DNA of 64,000 nucleotides from positions 62,001 through 126,000 of the forward strand of contig JBBELK010000686.1 in assembly GCA_037783545.1 (NCBI GenBank). Direction: 5' to 3'. How positions within the stretch are numbered: the first letter of the stretch is position 1; each line of letters begins with the position of its first letter. Source of the DNA: Henricia sp. BOLD:AAB3569 (Eukaryota; Echinodermata; Asteroidea; Spinulosida; Echinasteridae). The notes under the pieces are model-generated. The model searched no databases, was not told the origin of the DNA, and saw nothing but the letters and a program-made list of their open reading frames with translations. Both the position numbers and the translations under genes were made by a program. Positions 1 through 12,681 of this stretch are shown here, in pieces.

Positions 1-474
1 CAGTCATTCGGACTGTCGTTAACGCACCGCAGTTTGGCTCGGCAATTTGGTCAAAGTGTGGTCCAAACGTCGGCAAATTTGGAGGTCGAAAAATGTTCCG
101 ACGAACTTCAAATTTTGCATGCCCTAAACTCTCTATATTGCGCACTTGTCATAAAAAATTGACAGACTTTCGCCGGGAAATGGCAGAGAAATTTCAAAGT
201 TTAGAAAAAACTGGGTTGAGGCTTCCTGACTGCTCTCACGCAAACCGTGGCTGTCTGTACACACCTCTTTGGGGTACTCCTGAGTTGTGCGCATGCTCAG
301 TCATTCGGACTGTCGTTAACGCACCGCAGTTTGGCTCGGCAATTTGGTCAAAGTGTGGTCCAAACGTCGGCAAATTTGGAGGTCGAAAAATGTTCCGACG
401 AACTTCAAATTTTGCATGCCCTAAACTCTCTATATTGCGCACTTGTCATAAAAAATTGACAGACTTTCGCCGGC

Positions 475-2258
475 AAATGGCAGAGAAATTTCAAAGTTTA
501 GAAAAAAACTGGGTTGAGGCTTCCTGACTGCTCTCACGCAAACCGTGGCTGTCTGCACACACCTCTTTGGGGTACTCCTGAGTTGTGCGCATGCTCAGTC
601 ATTCGGACTGTCGTTATCGCACCGCAGTTTGGCTCGGCAATTTGGTCAAAGTGTGGTCCAAACGTCGGCAAATTTGGAGGTCGAAAAATGTTCCGACGAA
701 CTTAAAATTTTGCATGCCCTAAACTCTCTATATTGCGCACTTGTCATAAAAAATTGACAGACTTTCGCCGGAAAATGGCAGAGAAATTTCAAAGTTTAGA
801 AAAAACTGGGTTGAGGCTTCCTGACTGCTCTCACGCAAACCGTGGCTGTCTGTACACACCTCTTTGGGGTACTCCTGAGTTGTGCGCATGCTCAGTCATT
901 CGGACTGTCGTTAACGCACCGCAGTTTGGCTCGGCAATTTGGTCAAAGTGTGGTCCAAACGTCGGCAAATTTGGAGGTCGAAAAATGTTCCGACGAACTT
1001 CAAATTTTGCATGCCCTAAACTCTCTATATTGCGCACTTGTCATAAAAAATTGACAGACTTTCGCCGGGAAATGGCAGAGAAATTTCAAAGTTTAGAAAA
1101 AACTGGGTTGAGGCTTCCTTACTGCTCTCACGCAAACCGTGGCTGTCTGTACACACCTCTTTGGTGTACTGCTGAGTTGTGCGCATGCTCAGTCATTCGG
1201 ACTGTCGTTAACGCACCGCAGTTTGGCTTGGCAATTTGGTCAAAGTGTGGTCCAAACGTCGGCAAATTTGGAGGTCGAAAAATGTTCCGACGAACTTCAA
1301 ATTTTGCATGCCCTAAACTCTCTATATTGCGCACTTGTCATAACAAATTGACAGACTTTCGCCGGGAAATGGCAGAGAAATTTCAAAGTTTAGAAAAAAC
1401 TGGGTTGAGGCTTCCTGACTGCTCTCACGCAAACCGTGGCTGTCTGTACACACCTCTTTGGGGTACTCCTGAGTTGTGCGCATGCTCAGTCATTTGGACT
1501 GTCGTTAACGCACCGCAGTTTGGCTCGGCAATTTGGTCAAAGTGTGGTCCAAACGTCGGCAAATTTGGAGGTCGAAAAATGTTCCGACGAACTTCAAATT
1601 TTGCATGCCCTAAACTCTCTATATTGCGCACTTGTCATACAAAATTGACAGACTTTCGCCGGGAAATGGCAGAGAAATTTCAAAGTTTAGAAAAAAACTG
1701 GGTTGAGGCTTCCTGACTGCTCTCACGCAAACCGTGGCTGTCTGTACACACCTCTTTGGTGTACTCCTGAGTTGTGCGCATGCTCAGTCATTCGGACTGT
1801 CGTTAACGCACCGCAGTTTGGCTCGGCAATTTAGTCAAAGTGTGGTCCAAACGTCGGCAAATTTGGAGGTCGAAAAATGTTCCGACGAACTTCAAATTTT
1901 GCATGCCCTAAACTCTCTATATTGCGCACTTGTCATAAAAAATTGACAGACTTTCGCCGGGAAATGGCAGAGAAATTTCAAAGTTTAGACAAAACTGGGT
2001 TGAGGCTTCCTGACTGCTCTCACGCAAACCGTGGCTGTCTGTACACACCTCTTTGGGGTACTCCTGAGTTGTGCGCATGCTCAGTCATTCGGACTGTCGT
2101 TAACGCACCGCAGTTTGGCTCGGCAATTTGGTCAAAGTGTGGTCCAAACGTCGGCAAATTTGGAGGTCGAAAAATGTTTCGACGAACTTCAAATTTTGCA
2201 TGCCCTAAACTCTCTATATTGCGCACTTGTCATACAAAATTGACAGACTTTCGCCGGG
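475..2258 (+). repeat. Six-monomer higher-order repeat, copy 1
   Basis: This 1784-bp block (six monomers plus two extra A) recurs immediately downstream with the same ordered series of variants. In order these are: seven A at 502-508; gtctgcac and gttatcg in the monomer at 545; acttaaaatttt near 706; cggaaaatgg near 770; cttccttactgc, ttggtgtactgctg, gcttggcaat and cataacaaat in the monomer at 1139; catttggactg and catacaaaat in the monomer at 1436; ttggtgtactcc, caatttagtc and tttagacaaa in the monomer at 1734; and atgtttcgac near 2175. The match to copy 2 begins just after position 474, where this copy has cggcaaatgg and the next has cgggaaatgg. It stops matching at 2235 (catacaaa here, cataaaaa in copy 2). 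Confidence 0.93.
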
Positions 2259-4018
2259 AAATGGCAGAGAAATTTCAAAGTTTAGAAAAAAACTGGGTTG
2301 AGGCTTCCTGACTGCTCTCACGCAAACCGTGGCTGTCTGCACACACCTCTTTGGGGTACTCCTGAGTTGTGCGCATGCTCAGTCATTCGGACTGTCGTTA
2401 TCGCACCGCAGTTTGGCTCGGCAATTTGGTCAAAGTGTGGTCCAAACGTCGGCAAATTTGGAGGTCGAAAAATGTTCCGACGAACTTAAAATTTTGCATG
2501 CCCTAAACTCTCTATATTGCGCACTTGTCATAAAAAATTGACAGACTTTCGCCGGAAAATGGCAGAGAAATTTCAAAGTTTAGAAAAAACTGGGTTGAGG
2601 CTTCCTGACTGCTCTCACGCAAACCGTGGCTGTCTGTACACACCTCTTTGGGGTACTCCTGAGTTGTGCGCATGCTCAGTCATTCGGACTGTCGTTAACG
2701 CACCGCAGTTTGGCTCGGCAATTTGGTCAAAGTGTGGTCCAAACGTCGGCAAATTTGGAGGTCGAAAAATGTTCCGACGAACTTCAAATTTTGCATGCCC
2801 TAAACTCTCTATATTGCGCACTTGTCATAAAAAATTGACAGACTTTCGCCGGGAAATGGCAGAGAAATTTCAAAGTTTAGAAAAAACTGGGTTGAGGCTT
2901 CCTTACTGCTCTCACGCAAACCGTGGCTGTCTGTACACACCTCTTTGGTGTACTGCTGAGTTGTGCGCATGCTCAGTCATTCGGACTGTCGTTAACGCAC
3001 CGCAGTTTGGCTTGGCAATTTGGTCAAAGTGTGGTCCAAACGTCGGCAAATTTGGAGGTCGAAAAATGTTCCGACGAACTTCAAATTTTGCATGCCCTAA
3101 ACTCTCTATATTGCGCACTTGTCATAACAAATTGACAGACTTTCGCCGGGAAATGGCAGAGAAATTTCAAAGTTTAGAAAAAACTGGGTTGAGGCTTCCT
3201 GACTGCTCTCACGCAAACCGTGGCTGTCTGTACACACCTCTTTGGGGTACTCCTGAGTTGTGCGCATGCTCAGTCATTTGGACTGTCGTTAACGCACCGC
3301 AGTTTGGCTCGGCAATTTGGTCAAAGTGTGGTCCAAACGTCGGCAAATTTGGAGGTCGAAAAATGTTCCGACGAACTTCAAATTTTGCATGCCCTAAACT
3401 CTCTATATTGCGCACTTGTCATACAAAATTGACAGACTTTCGCCGGGAAATGGCAGAGAAATTTCAAAGTTTAGAAAAAAACTGGGTTGAGGCTTCCTGA
3501 CTGCTCTCACGCAAACCGTGGCTGTCTGTACACACCTCTTTGGTGTACTCCTGAGTTGTGCGCATGCTCAGTCATTCGGACTGTCGTTAACGCACCGCAG
3601 TTTGGCTCGGCAATTTAGTCAAAGTGTGGTCCAAACGTCGGCAAATTTGGAGGTCGAAAAATGTTCCGACGAACTTCAAATTTTGCATGCCCTAAACTCT
3701 CTATATTGCGCACTTGTCATAAAAAATTGACAGACTTTCGCCGGGAAATGGCAGAGAAATTTCAAAGTTTAGACAAAACTGGGTTGAGGCTTCCTGACTG
3801 CTCTCACGCAAACCGTGGCTGTCTGTACACACCTCTTTGGGGTACTCCTGAGTTGTGCGCATGCTCAGTCATTCGGACTGTCGTTAACGCACCGCAGTTT
3901 GGCTCGGCAATTTGGTCAAAGTGTGGTCCAAACGTCGGCAAATTTGGAGGTCGAAAAATGTTTCGACGAACTTCAAATTTTGCATGCCCTAAACTCTCTA
4001 TATTGCGCACTTGTCATA
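2259..4018 (+). repeat. Six-monomer higher-order repeat, copy 2 (slightly incomplete)
   Basis: Repeats the block starting at 475 with an offset of 1784 bp. Every diagnostic variant I checked is present in the same order: seven A at 2286-2292; the gttatcg monomer at 2329; cggaaaatgg near 2553; the cttccttactgc/gcttggcaat/cataacaaat monomer at 2923; the catttggactg monomer at 3220; the caatttagtc and tttagacaaa monomer at 3518; and atgtttcgac near 3961. Similarity ends at 4019, where the A of an ordinary cataaaaaa replaces the C of copy 1. The variable monomers after 4019 do not repeat the six-monomer pattern. Two adjacent near-identical multimers point to unequal exchange or block amplification. 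Confidence 0.92.
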
Positions 4019-6191
4019 AAAAATTGACAGACTTTCGCCGGGAAATGGCAGAGAAATTTCAAAGTTTAGAAAAAACTGGGTTGAGGCTTCCTGACTGCTC
4101 TCACGCAAACCGTGGCTGTCTGTACAGACCTCTTTGGGGTACTCCTGAGTTGTGCGCATGCTCAGTCATTCGGACTGTCGTTAACGCACCGCAGTTTGGC
4201 TCGGCAATTTGGTCAAAGTGTGGTCCAAACGTCGGCAAATTTGGAGGTCGAAAAATGTTCCGACGAACTTCAAATTTTGCATGCCCTAAACTCTCTATAT
4301 TGCGCACTTGTCATAAAAAATTGACAGACTTTCGCCGGGAAATGGCAGAGAAATTTCAAAGTTTAGAAAAAACTGGGTTGAGGCTTCCTGACTGCTCTCA
4401 CGCAAACCGTGGCTGTCTGTACACACCTCTTTGGGGTACTCCTGAGTTGTGCGCATGCTCAGTCATTCGGACTGTCGTTAACGCACCGCAGTTTGGCTCG
4501 GCAATTTGGTCAAAGTGTGGTCCAAACGTCGGCAAATTTGGAGGTCGAAAAATGTTCCGACGAACTTCAAATTTTGCATGCCCTAAACTCTCTATATTGC
4601 GCACTTGTCATAAAAAATTGACAGACTTTCCCTGGGAAATGGCAGAGAAATTTCAAAGTTTAGAAAAAACTGGGTTGAGGCTTCCTGACTGCTCTCACGC
4701 AAACCGTGGCTGTCTGTACACACCTCTTTGGGGTACTCCTGAGTTGTGCGCATGCTCAGTCATTCGGACTGTCGTTAACGCACCGCAGTTTGGCTCGGCA
4801 ATTTGGTCAAAGTGTGGTCCAAACGTCGGCAAATTTGGAGGTCGAAAAATGTTCCGACGAACTTCAAATTTTGCATGCCCTAAACTCTCTATATTGCGCA
4901 CTTGTCATAACAAATTGACAGACTTTCGCCGGGAAATGGCAGAGAAATTTCAAAGTTTAGAAAAAACTGGGTTGAGGCTTCCTGACTGCTCTCACGCAAA
5001 CCGTGGCTGTCTGTACACACCTCTTTGGGGTACTCCTGAGTTGTGCGCATGCTCAGTCATTCGGACTGTCGTTAACGCACCGCAGTTTGGCTCGGCAATT
5101 TGGTCAAAGTGTGGTCCAAACGTCGGCAAATTTGGAGGTCGAAAAATGTTCCGACGAACTTCAAATTTTGCATGCCCTAAACTCTCTATATTTCGCACTT
5201 GCCATAAAAAATTGACAGACTTTCGCCGGGAAATGGCAGAGAAATTTCAAAGTTTAGAAAAAACTGGGTTGAGGCTTCCCGACTGCTCTCACGCAAACCG
5301 TGGCTGTCTGTACACACCTCTTTGGGGGTACTCCTGAGTTGTGCGCATGCTCAGTCATTCGGGCTGTCGTTAACGCACCGCAGTTTGGCTCGGCAATTTG
5401 GTCAAAGTGTGGTCCAAACGTCGGCAAATTTGGAGGTCGAAAAATGTTCCGACGAACTTCAAATCTTGCATGCCCTAAACTCTCTATATTGCGCACTTGT
5501 CATAAAAAATTGACAGACTTTCGCCGGGAAATGGCAGAGAAATTTCAAAGTTTAGAAAAAACTGGGTTGAGGCTTCCTGACTGCTCTCACGCAAACCGTG
5601 GCTGTCTGTACACACCTCTTTGGGGTACTCCTGAGTTGTGCGCATGCTCAGTCATTCGGACTGTCGTTAACGCACCGCAGTTTGGCTCGGCAATTTGGTC
5701 AAAGTGTGGTCCAAACGTCGGCAAATTTGGAGGTCGAAAAATGTTCCGACGAACTTCAAATTTTGCATGCCCTAAACTCTCTATATTGCGCACTTGTCAT
5801 AAAAAATTGACAGACTTTCGCCTGGGAAATGGCAGAGAAATTTCAAAGTTTAGAAAAACTGGGTTGAGGCTTCCCGACTGCTCTCACGCAAACCGTGGCT
5901 GTCTGTACACACCTCTTTGGGGTACTCCTGAGTTGTGCGCATGCTCAGTCATTCGGACTGTCGTTAACGCACCGCAGTTTGGCTCGGCAATTTGGTCAAA
6001 GTGTGGTCCAAACGTCGGCAAATTTGGAGGTCGAAAAATGTTCCGACGAACTTCAAATTTTGCATGCCCTAAACTCTCTATATTGCGCACTTGTCATAAA
6101 AAATTGACAGACTTTCGCCGGGAAATGGCAGAGAAATTTCAAAGTTTAGAAAAAACTGGGTTGAGGCTTCCTGACTGCTCTCACGCAAACC

Positions 6192-6989
6192 GTGGCTGTC
6201 TGTACACACCTCTTTGGGGTACTCCTGAGTTGTGCGCATGCTCAGTCATTCGGACTGTCGTTAACGCACCGCAGTTTGGCTCGGCAATTTGGTCAAAGTG
6301 TGGTCCAAACGTCGGCAAATTTGGAGGTCGAAAAATGTTCCGACGAACTTCAAATTTTGCATGCCCTAAACTCTCTATATTGCGCACTTGTCATAAAAAA
6401 TTGACAGACTTTCGCCGGCAAATGGCAGAGAAATTTCAAAGTTTAGAAAAAAACTGGGTTGAGGCTTCCTGACTGCTCTCACGCAAACCGTGGCTGTCTG
6501 CACACACCTCTTTGGGGTACTCCTGAGTTGTGCGCATGCTCAGTCATTCGGACTGTCGTTATCGCACCGCAGTTTGGCTCGGCAATTTGGTCAAAGTGTG
6601 GTCCAAACGTCGGCAAATTTGGAGGTCGAAAAATGTTCCGACGAACTTAAAATTTTGCATGCCCTAAACTCTCTATATTGCGCACTTGTCATAAAAAATT
6701 GACAGACTTTCGCCGGAAAATGGCAGAGAAATTTCAAAGTTTAGAAAAAACTGGGTTGAGGCTTCCTGACTGCTCTCACGCAAACCGTGGCTGTCTGTAC
6801 ACACCTCTTTGGGGTACTCCTGAGTTGTGCGCATGCTCAGTCATTCGGACTGTCGTTAACGCACCGCAGTTTGGCTCGGCAATTTGGTCAAAGTGTGGTC
6901 CAAACGTCGGCAAATTTGGAGGTCGAAAAATGTTCCGACGAACTTCAAATTTTGCATGCCCTAAACTCTCTATATTGCGCACTTGTCAT
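6192..6989 (+). repeat. Dispersed third copy of the first two monomers of the 6-mer region
   Basis: Two consecutive monomers here reproduce those at 247-841, about 5945 bp upstream. They share cggcaaatgg (near 6416, as at 471-480), the seven-A run at 6447-6453, gtctgcac, gttatcg, acttaaaatttt (near 6651) and cggaaaatgg (near 6715). The cggcaaatgg marker is present at 474 but absent from the second six-monomer block. This copy is therefore related to the start of copy 1, not copy 2. The match ends at the next A-run, which has seven A at 6990-6996 instead of six. Confidence 0.85.
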
Positions 6990-7629
6990 AAAAAAATTGA
7001 CAGACTTTCGCCGGGAAATGGCAGAGAAATTTCAAAGTTTAGAAAAAACTGGGTTGAGGCTTCCTGACTGCTCTCACGCAAACCGTGGCTGTCTGTACAC
7101 ACCTCTTTGGGGTACTCCTGAGTTGTGCGCATGCTCAGTCATTCGGACTGTCGTTAACGCACCGCAGTTTGGCTCGGCAATTTGGTCAAAGTGTGGTCCA
7201 AACGTCGGCAAATTTGGAGGTCGAAAAATGTTCCGACGAACTTCAAATTTTGCATGCCCTAAACTCTCTATATTGCGCACTTGTCATAAAAAATTGACAG
7301 ACTTTCGCCGGGAAATGGCAGAGAAATTTCAAAGTTTAGAAAAAACTGGGTTGAGGCTTCCTGACTGCTCTCACGCAAACCGTGGCTGTCTGTACACACC
7401 TCTTTGGGGTACTCCTGAGTTGTGCGCATGCTCAGTCATTCGGACTGTCGTTAACGCACCGCAGTTTGGCTCGGCAATTTGGTCAAAGTGTGGTCCAAAC
7501 GTCGGCAAATTTGGAGGTCGAAAAATGTTCCGACGAACTTCAAATTTTGCATGCCCTAAACTCTCTATATTGCGCACTTGTCATAAAAAATTGACAGACT
7601 TTCGCCGGGAAATGGCAGAGAAATTTTAA

Positions 7630-10007
7630 AGTTTAGAAAAAACTGGGTTGAGGCTTCCTGACTGCTCTCACGCAAACCGTGGCTGTCTGCACACACCTCT
7701 TTGGGGTACTCCTGAGTTGTGCGCATGCTCAGTCATTCGGACTGTCGTTATCGCACCGCAGTTTGGCTCGGCAATTTGGTCAAAGTGTGGTCCAAACGTC
7801 GGCAAATTTGGAGGTCGAAAAATGTTCCGACGAACTTCAAATTTTGCATGCCCTAAACTCTCTATATTGCGCACTTGTCATAAAAAATTGACAGACTTTC
7901 GCCGGGAAATGGCAGAGAAATTTCAAAGTTTAGAAAAAACTGGGTTGAGGCTTCCTGACTGCTCTCACGCAAACCGTGGCTGTCTGTACACACCTCTTTG
8001 GGGTACTCCTGAGTTGTGCGCATGCTCAGTCATTCGGACTGTCGTTAACGCACCGCAGTTTGGCTCGGCAATTTGGTCAAAGTGTGGTCCAAACGTCGGC
8101 AAATTTGGAGGTCGAAAAATGTTCCGACGAACTTCAAATTTTGCATGCCCTAAACTCTCTATATTGCGCACTTGTCATAAAAAATTGACAGACTTTCGCC
8201 GGGAAATGGCAGAGAAATTTCAAAGTTTAGAAAAAACTGGGTTGAGGCTTCCTGACTGCTCTCACGCAAACCGTGGCTGTCTGTACACACCTCTTTGGGG
8301 TACTCCTGAGTTGTGCGCATGCTCAGTCATTCGGACTGTCGTTAACGCACCGCAGTTTGGCTCGGCAATTTGGTCAAAGTGTGGTCCAAACGTCGGCAAA
8401 TTTGGAGGTCGAAAAATGTTCCGACGAACTTCAAATTTTGCATGCCCTAAACTCTCTATATTGCGCACTTGTCATAAAAAAATTGACAGACTTTCGCCGG
8501 GAAATGGCAGAGAAAATTTCAAAGTTTAGAAAAAACTGGGTTGAGGCTTCCTGACTGCTCTCACGCAAACCGTGGCTGTCTGTACACACCTCTTTGGGGT
8601 ACTCCTGAGTTGTGCGCATGCTCAGTCATTCGGACTGTCGTTAACGCACCGCAGTTTGGCTCGGCAATTTGGTCAAAGTGTGGTCCAAACGTCGGCAAAT
8701 TTGGAGGTCGAAAAATGTTCCGACGAACTTCAAATTTTGCATGCCCTAAACTCTCTATATTGCGCACTTGTCATAAAAAATTGACAGACTTTCGCCGGGA
8801 AATGGCAGAGAAATTTCAAAGTTTAGAAAAAACTGGGTTGAGGCTTCCTGACTGCTCTCACGCAAACCGTGGCTGTCTGTACACACCTCTTTGGGGTACT
8901 CCTGAGTTGTGCGCATGCTCAGTCATTCGGACTGTCGTTAACGCACCGCAGTTTGGCTCGGCAATTTGGTCAAAGTGTGGTCCAAACGTCGGCAAATTTG
9001 GAGGTCGAAAAATGTTCCGACGAACTTCAAATTTTGCATGCCCTAAACTCTCTATATTGCGCACTTGTCATAAAAAATTGACAGACTTTCGCCGGGAAAT
9101 GGCAGAGAAATTTCAAAGTTTAGAAAAAACTGGGTTGAGGCTTCCTGACTGCTCTCACGCAAACCGTGGCTGTCTGTACACACCTCTTTGGGGTACTCCT
9201 GAGTTGTGCGCATGCTCAGTCATTCGGACTGTCGTTAACGCACCGCAGTTTGGCTCGGCAATTTGGTCAAAGTGTGGTCCAAACGTCGGCAAATTTGGAG
9301 GTCGAAAAATGTTCCGACGAACTTCAAATTTTGCATGCCCTAAACTCTCTATATTGCGCACTTGTCATAAAAAATTGACAGACTTTCGCCGGGAAATGGC
9401 AGAGAAATTTCAAAGTTTAGAAAAAACTGGGTTGAGGCTTCCTGACTGCTCTCACGCAAACCGTGGCTGTCTGTACACACCTCTTTGGGGTACTCCTGAG
9501 TTGTGCGCATGCTCAGTCATTCGGACTGTCGTTAACGCACCGCAGTTTGGCTCGGCAATTTGGTCAAAGTGTGGTCCAAACGTCGGCAAATTTGGAGGTC
9601 GAAAAATGTTCCGACGAACTTCAAATTTTGCATGCCCTAAACACTCTATATTGCGCACTTGTCATAAAAAATTGACAGACTTTCGCCGGGAAATGGCAGA
9701 GAAATTTCAAAGTTTAGAAAAAACTGGGTTGAGGCTTCCTGACTGCTCTCACGCAAACCGTGGCTGTCTGTACACACCTCTTTGGGGTACTCCTGAGTTG
9801 TGCGCATGCTCAGTCATTCGGACTGTCGTTAACGCACCGCAGTTTGGCTCGGCAATTTGGTCAAAGTGTGGTCCAAACGTCGGCAAATTTGGAGGTCGAA
9901 AAATGTTCCGACGAACTTCAAATTTTGCATGCCCTAAACTCTCTATATTGCGCACTTGTCATAAAAAATTGACAGACTTTCGCCGGGAAATGGCAGAGAA
10001 ATTTTAA
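7630..10007 (+). repeat. Eight-monomer block marked by a TAA-bearing monomer
   Basis: A monomer ending in agaaattttaaag (TAA at 7627-7629) followed by a gtctgcac/gttatcg monomer at 7679 recurs 2378 bp later, with TAA at 10005-10007 and the next gttatcg monomer at 10057. That spacing is eight monomers plus two inserted bases. Two monomers downstream of each marker lies a copy with a seven-A run, at 8476-8482 here and 10854-10860 in the next block. Private differences include an extra A in gagaaaattt near 8513 and acactctat at 9643. The block looks like an older or shuffled higher-order unit. Confidence 0.75.
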
Positions 10008-12681
10008 AGTTTAGAAAAAACTGGGTTGAGGCTTCCTGACTGCTCTCACGCAAACCGTGGCTGTCTGCACACACCTCTTTGGGGTACTCCTGAGTTGTGC
10101 GCATGCTCAGTCATTCGGACTGTCGTTATCGCACCGCAGTTTGGCTCGGCAATTTGGTCAAAGTGTGGTCCAAACGTCGGCAAATTTGGAGGTCGAAAAA
10201 TGTTCCGACGAACTTCAAATTTTGCATGCCCTAAACTCTCTATATTGCGCACTTGTCATAAAAAATTGACAGACTTTCGCCGGGAAATGGCAGAGAAATT
10301 TCAAAGTTTAGAAAAAACGGGGTTGAGGCTTCCTGACTGCTCTCACGCAAACCGTGGCTGTCTGTACACACCTCTTTGGGGTACTCCTGAGTTGTGCGCA
10401 TGCTCAGTCATTCGGACTGTCGTTAACGCACCGCAGTTTGGCTCGGCAATTTGGTCAAAGTGTGGTCCAAACGTCGGCAAATTTGGAGGTCGAAAAATGT
10501 TCCGACGAACTTCAAATTTTGCATGCCCTAAACTCTCTATATTGCGCACTTGTCATAAAAAATTGACAGACTTTCGCCGGGAAATGGCAGAGAAATTTCA
10601 AAGTTTAGAAAAAACTGGGTTGAGGCTTCCTGACTGCTCTCACGCAAACCGTGGCTGTCTGTACACACCTCTTTGGGGTACTCCTGAGTTGTGCGCATGC
10701 TCAGTCATTCGGACTGTCGTTAACGCACCGCAGTTTGGCTCGGCAATTTGGTCAAAGTGTGGTCCAAACGTCGGCAAATTTGGAGGTCGAAAAATGTTCC
10801 GACGAACTTCAAATTTTGCATGCCCTAAACTCTCTATATTGCGCACTTGTCATAAAAAAATTGACAGACTTTCGCCGGGAAATGGCAGAGAAATTTCAAA
10901 GTTTAGAAAAAACTGGGTTGAGGCTTCCTGACTGCTCTCACGCAAACCGTGGCTGTCTGTACACACCTCTTTGGGGTACTCCTGAGTTGTGCGCATGCTC
11001 AGTCATTCGGACTGTCGTTAACGCACCGCAGTTTGGCTCGGCAATTTGGTCAAAGTGTGGTCCAAACGTCGGCAAATTTGGAGGTCGAAAAATGTTCCGA
11101 CGAACTTCAAATTTTGCATGCCCTAAACTCTCTATATTGCGCACTTGTCATAAAAAATTGACAGACTTTCGCCGGGAAATGGCAGAGAAATTTCAAAGTT
11201 TAGAAAAAACTGGGTTGAGGCTTCCTGACTGCTCTCACGCAAACCGTGGCTGTCTGTACACACCTCTTTGGGGTACTCCTGAGTTGTGCGCATGCTCAGT
11301 CATTCGGACTGTCGTTAACGCACCGCAGTTTGGCTCGGCAATTTGGTCAAAGTGTGGTCCAAACGTCGGCAAATTTGGAGGTCGAAAAATGTTCCGACGA
11401 ACTTCAAATTTTGCATGCCCTAAACTCTCTATATTGCGCACTTGTCATAACAAATTGACAGACTTTCGCCGGGAAATGGCAGAGAAATTTCAAAGTTTAG
11501 AAAAAACTGGGTTGAGGCTTCCTGACTGCTCTCACGCAAACCGTGGCTGTCTGTACACACCTCTTTGGGGTACTCCTGAGTTGTGCGCATGCTCAGTCAT
11601 TCGGACTGTCGTTAACGCACCGCAGTTTGGCTCGGCAATTTGGTCAAAGTGTGGTCCAAACGTCGGCAAATTTGGAGGTCGAAAAATGTTCCGACGAACT
11701 TCAAATTTTGCATGCCCTAAACTCTCTATATTGCGCACTTGTCATAAAAAATTGACAGACTTTCGCCGGGAAATGGCAGAGAAATTTCAAAGTTTAGAAA
11801 AAACTGGGTTGAGGCTTCCTGACTGCTCTCACGCAAACCGTGGCTGTCTGTACACACCTCTTTGGGGTACTCCTGAGTTGTGCGCATGCTCAGTCATTCG
11901 GACTGTCGTTAACGCACCGCAGTTTGGCTCGGCAATTTGGTCAAAGTGTGGTCCAAACGTCGGCAAATTTGGAGGTCGAAAAATGTTCCGACGAACTTCA
12001 AATTTTGCATGCCCTAAACTCTCTATATTGCGCACTTGTCATAACAAATTGACAGACTTTCGCCGGGAAATGGCAGAGAAATTTCAAAGTTTAGAAAAAA
12101 CTGGGTTGAGGCTTCCTGACTGCTCTCACGCAAACCGTGGCTGTCTGTACACACCTCTTTGGGGTACTCCTGAGTTGTGCGCATGCTCAGTCATTCGGAC
12201 TGTCGTTAACGCACCGCAGTTTGGCTCGGCAATTTGGTCAAAGTGTGGTCCAAACGTCGGCAAATTTGGAGGTCGAAAAATGTTCCGACGAACTTCAAAT
12301 TTTGCATGCCCTAAACTCTCTATATTGCGCACTTGTCATAAAAAATTGACAGACTTTCGCCGGGAAATGGCAGAGAAATTTCAAAGTTTAGAAAAAACTG
12401 GGTTGAGGCTTCCTGACTGCTCTCACGCAAACCGTGGCTGTCTGTACACACCTCTTTGGGGTACTCCTGAGTTGTGCGCATGCTCAGTCATTCGGACTGT
12501 CGTTAACGCACCGCAGTTTGGCTCGGCAATTTGGTCAAAGTGTGGTCCAAACGTCGGCAAATTTGGAGGTCGAAAAATTTTCCGACGAACTTCAAATTTT
12601 GCATGCCCTAAACTCTCTATATTGCGCACTTGTCATAAAAAATTGACAGACTTTCGCCGGGAAATGGCAGAGAAATTTTAA
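10008..12681 (+). repeat. Nine-monomer block with the same marker order
   Basis: The TAA marker recurs at 12679-12681, 2674 bp after 10007, and is again followed by a gttatcg monomer (12731). A second marker keeps exactly the same spacing: T to G in aaaacgggg at 10319 and at 12993. The pair therefore behaves as a nine-monomer higher-order unit with one extra base. Monomers at 11246 and 11840 carry cataacaaat. The monomer at 12434 has aaaattttcc in place of aaaatgttcc, which removes the ATG. The following partial block (12682-14010) keeps the markers but adds ttccaaag and lacks some monomers before the insertion. Confidence 0.75.

Noticed and set aside
93..527. Many small frames of 63-80 codons on both strands in every monomer
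   Set aside because: The same peptides recur once per 297 bp in overlapping frames on both strands. They are readings of the repeat, often starting at GTG, not genes.
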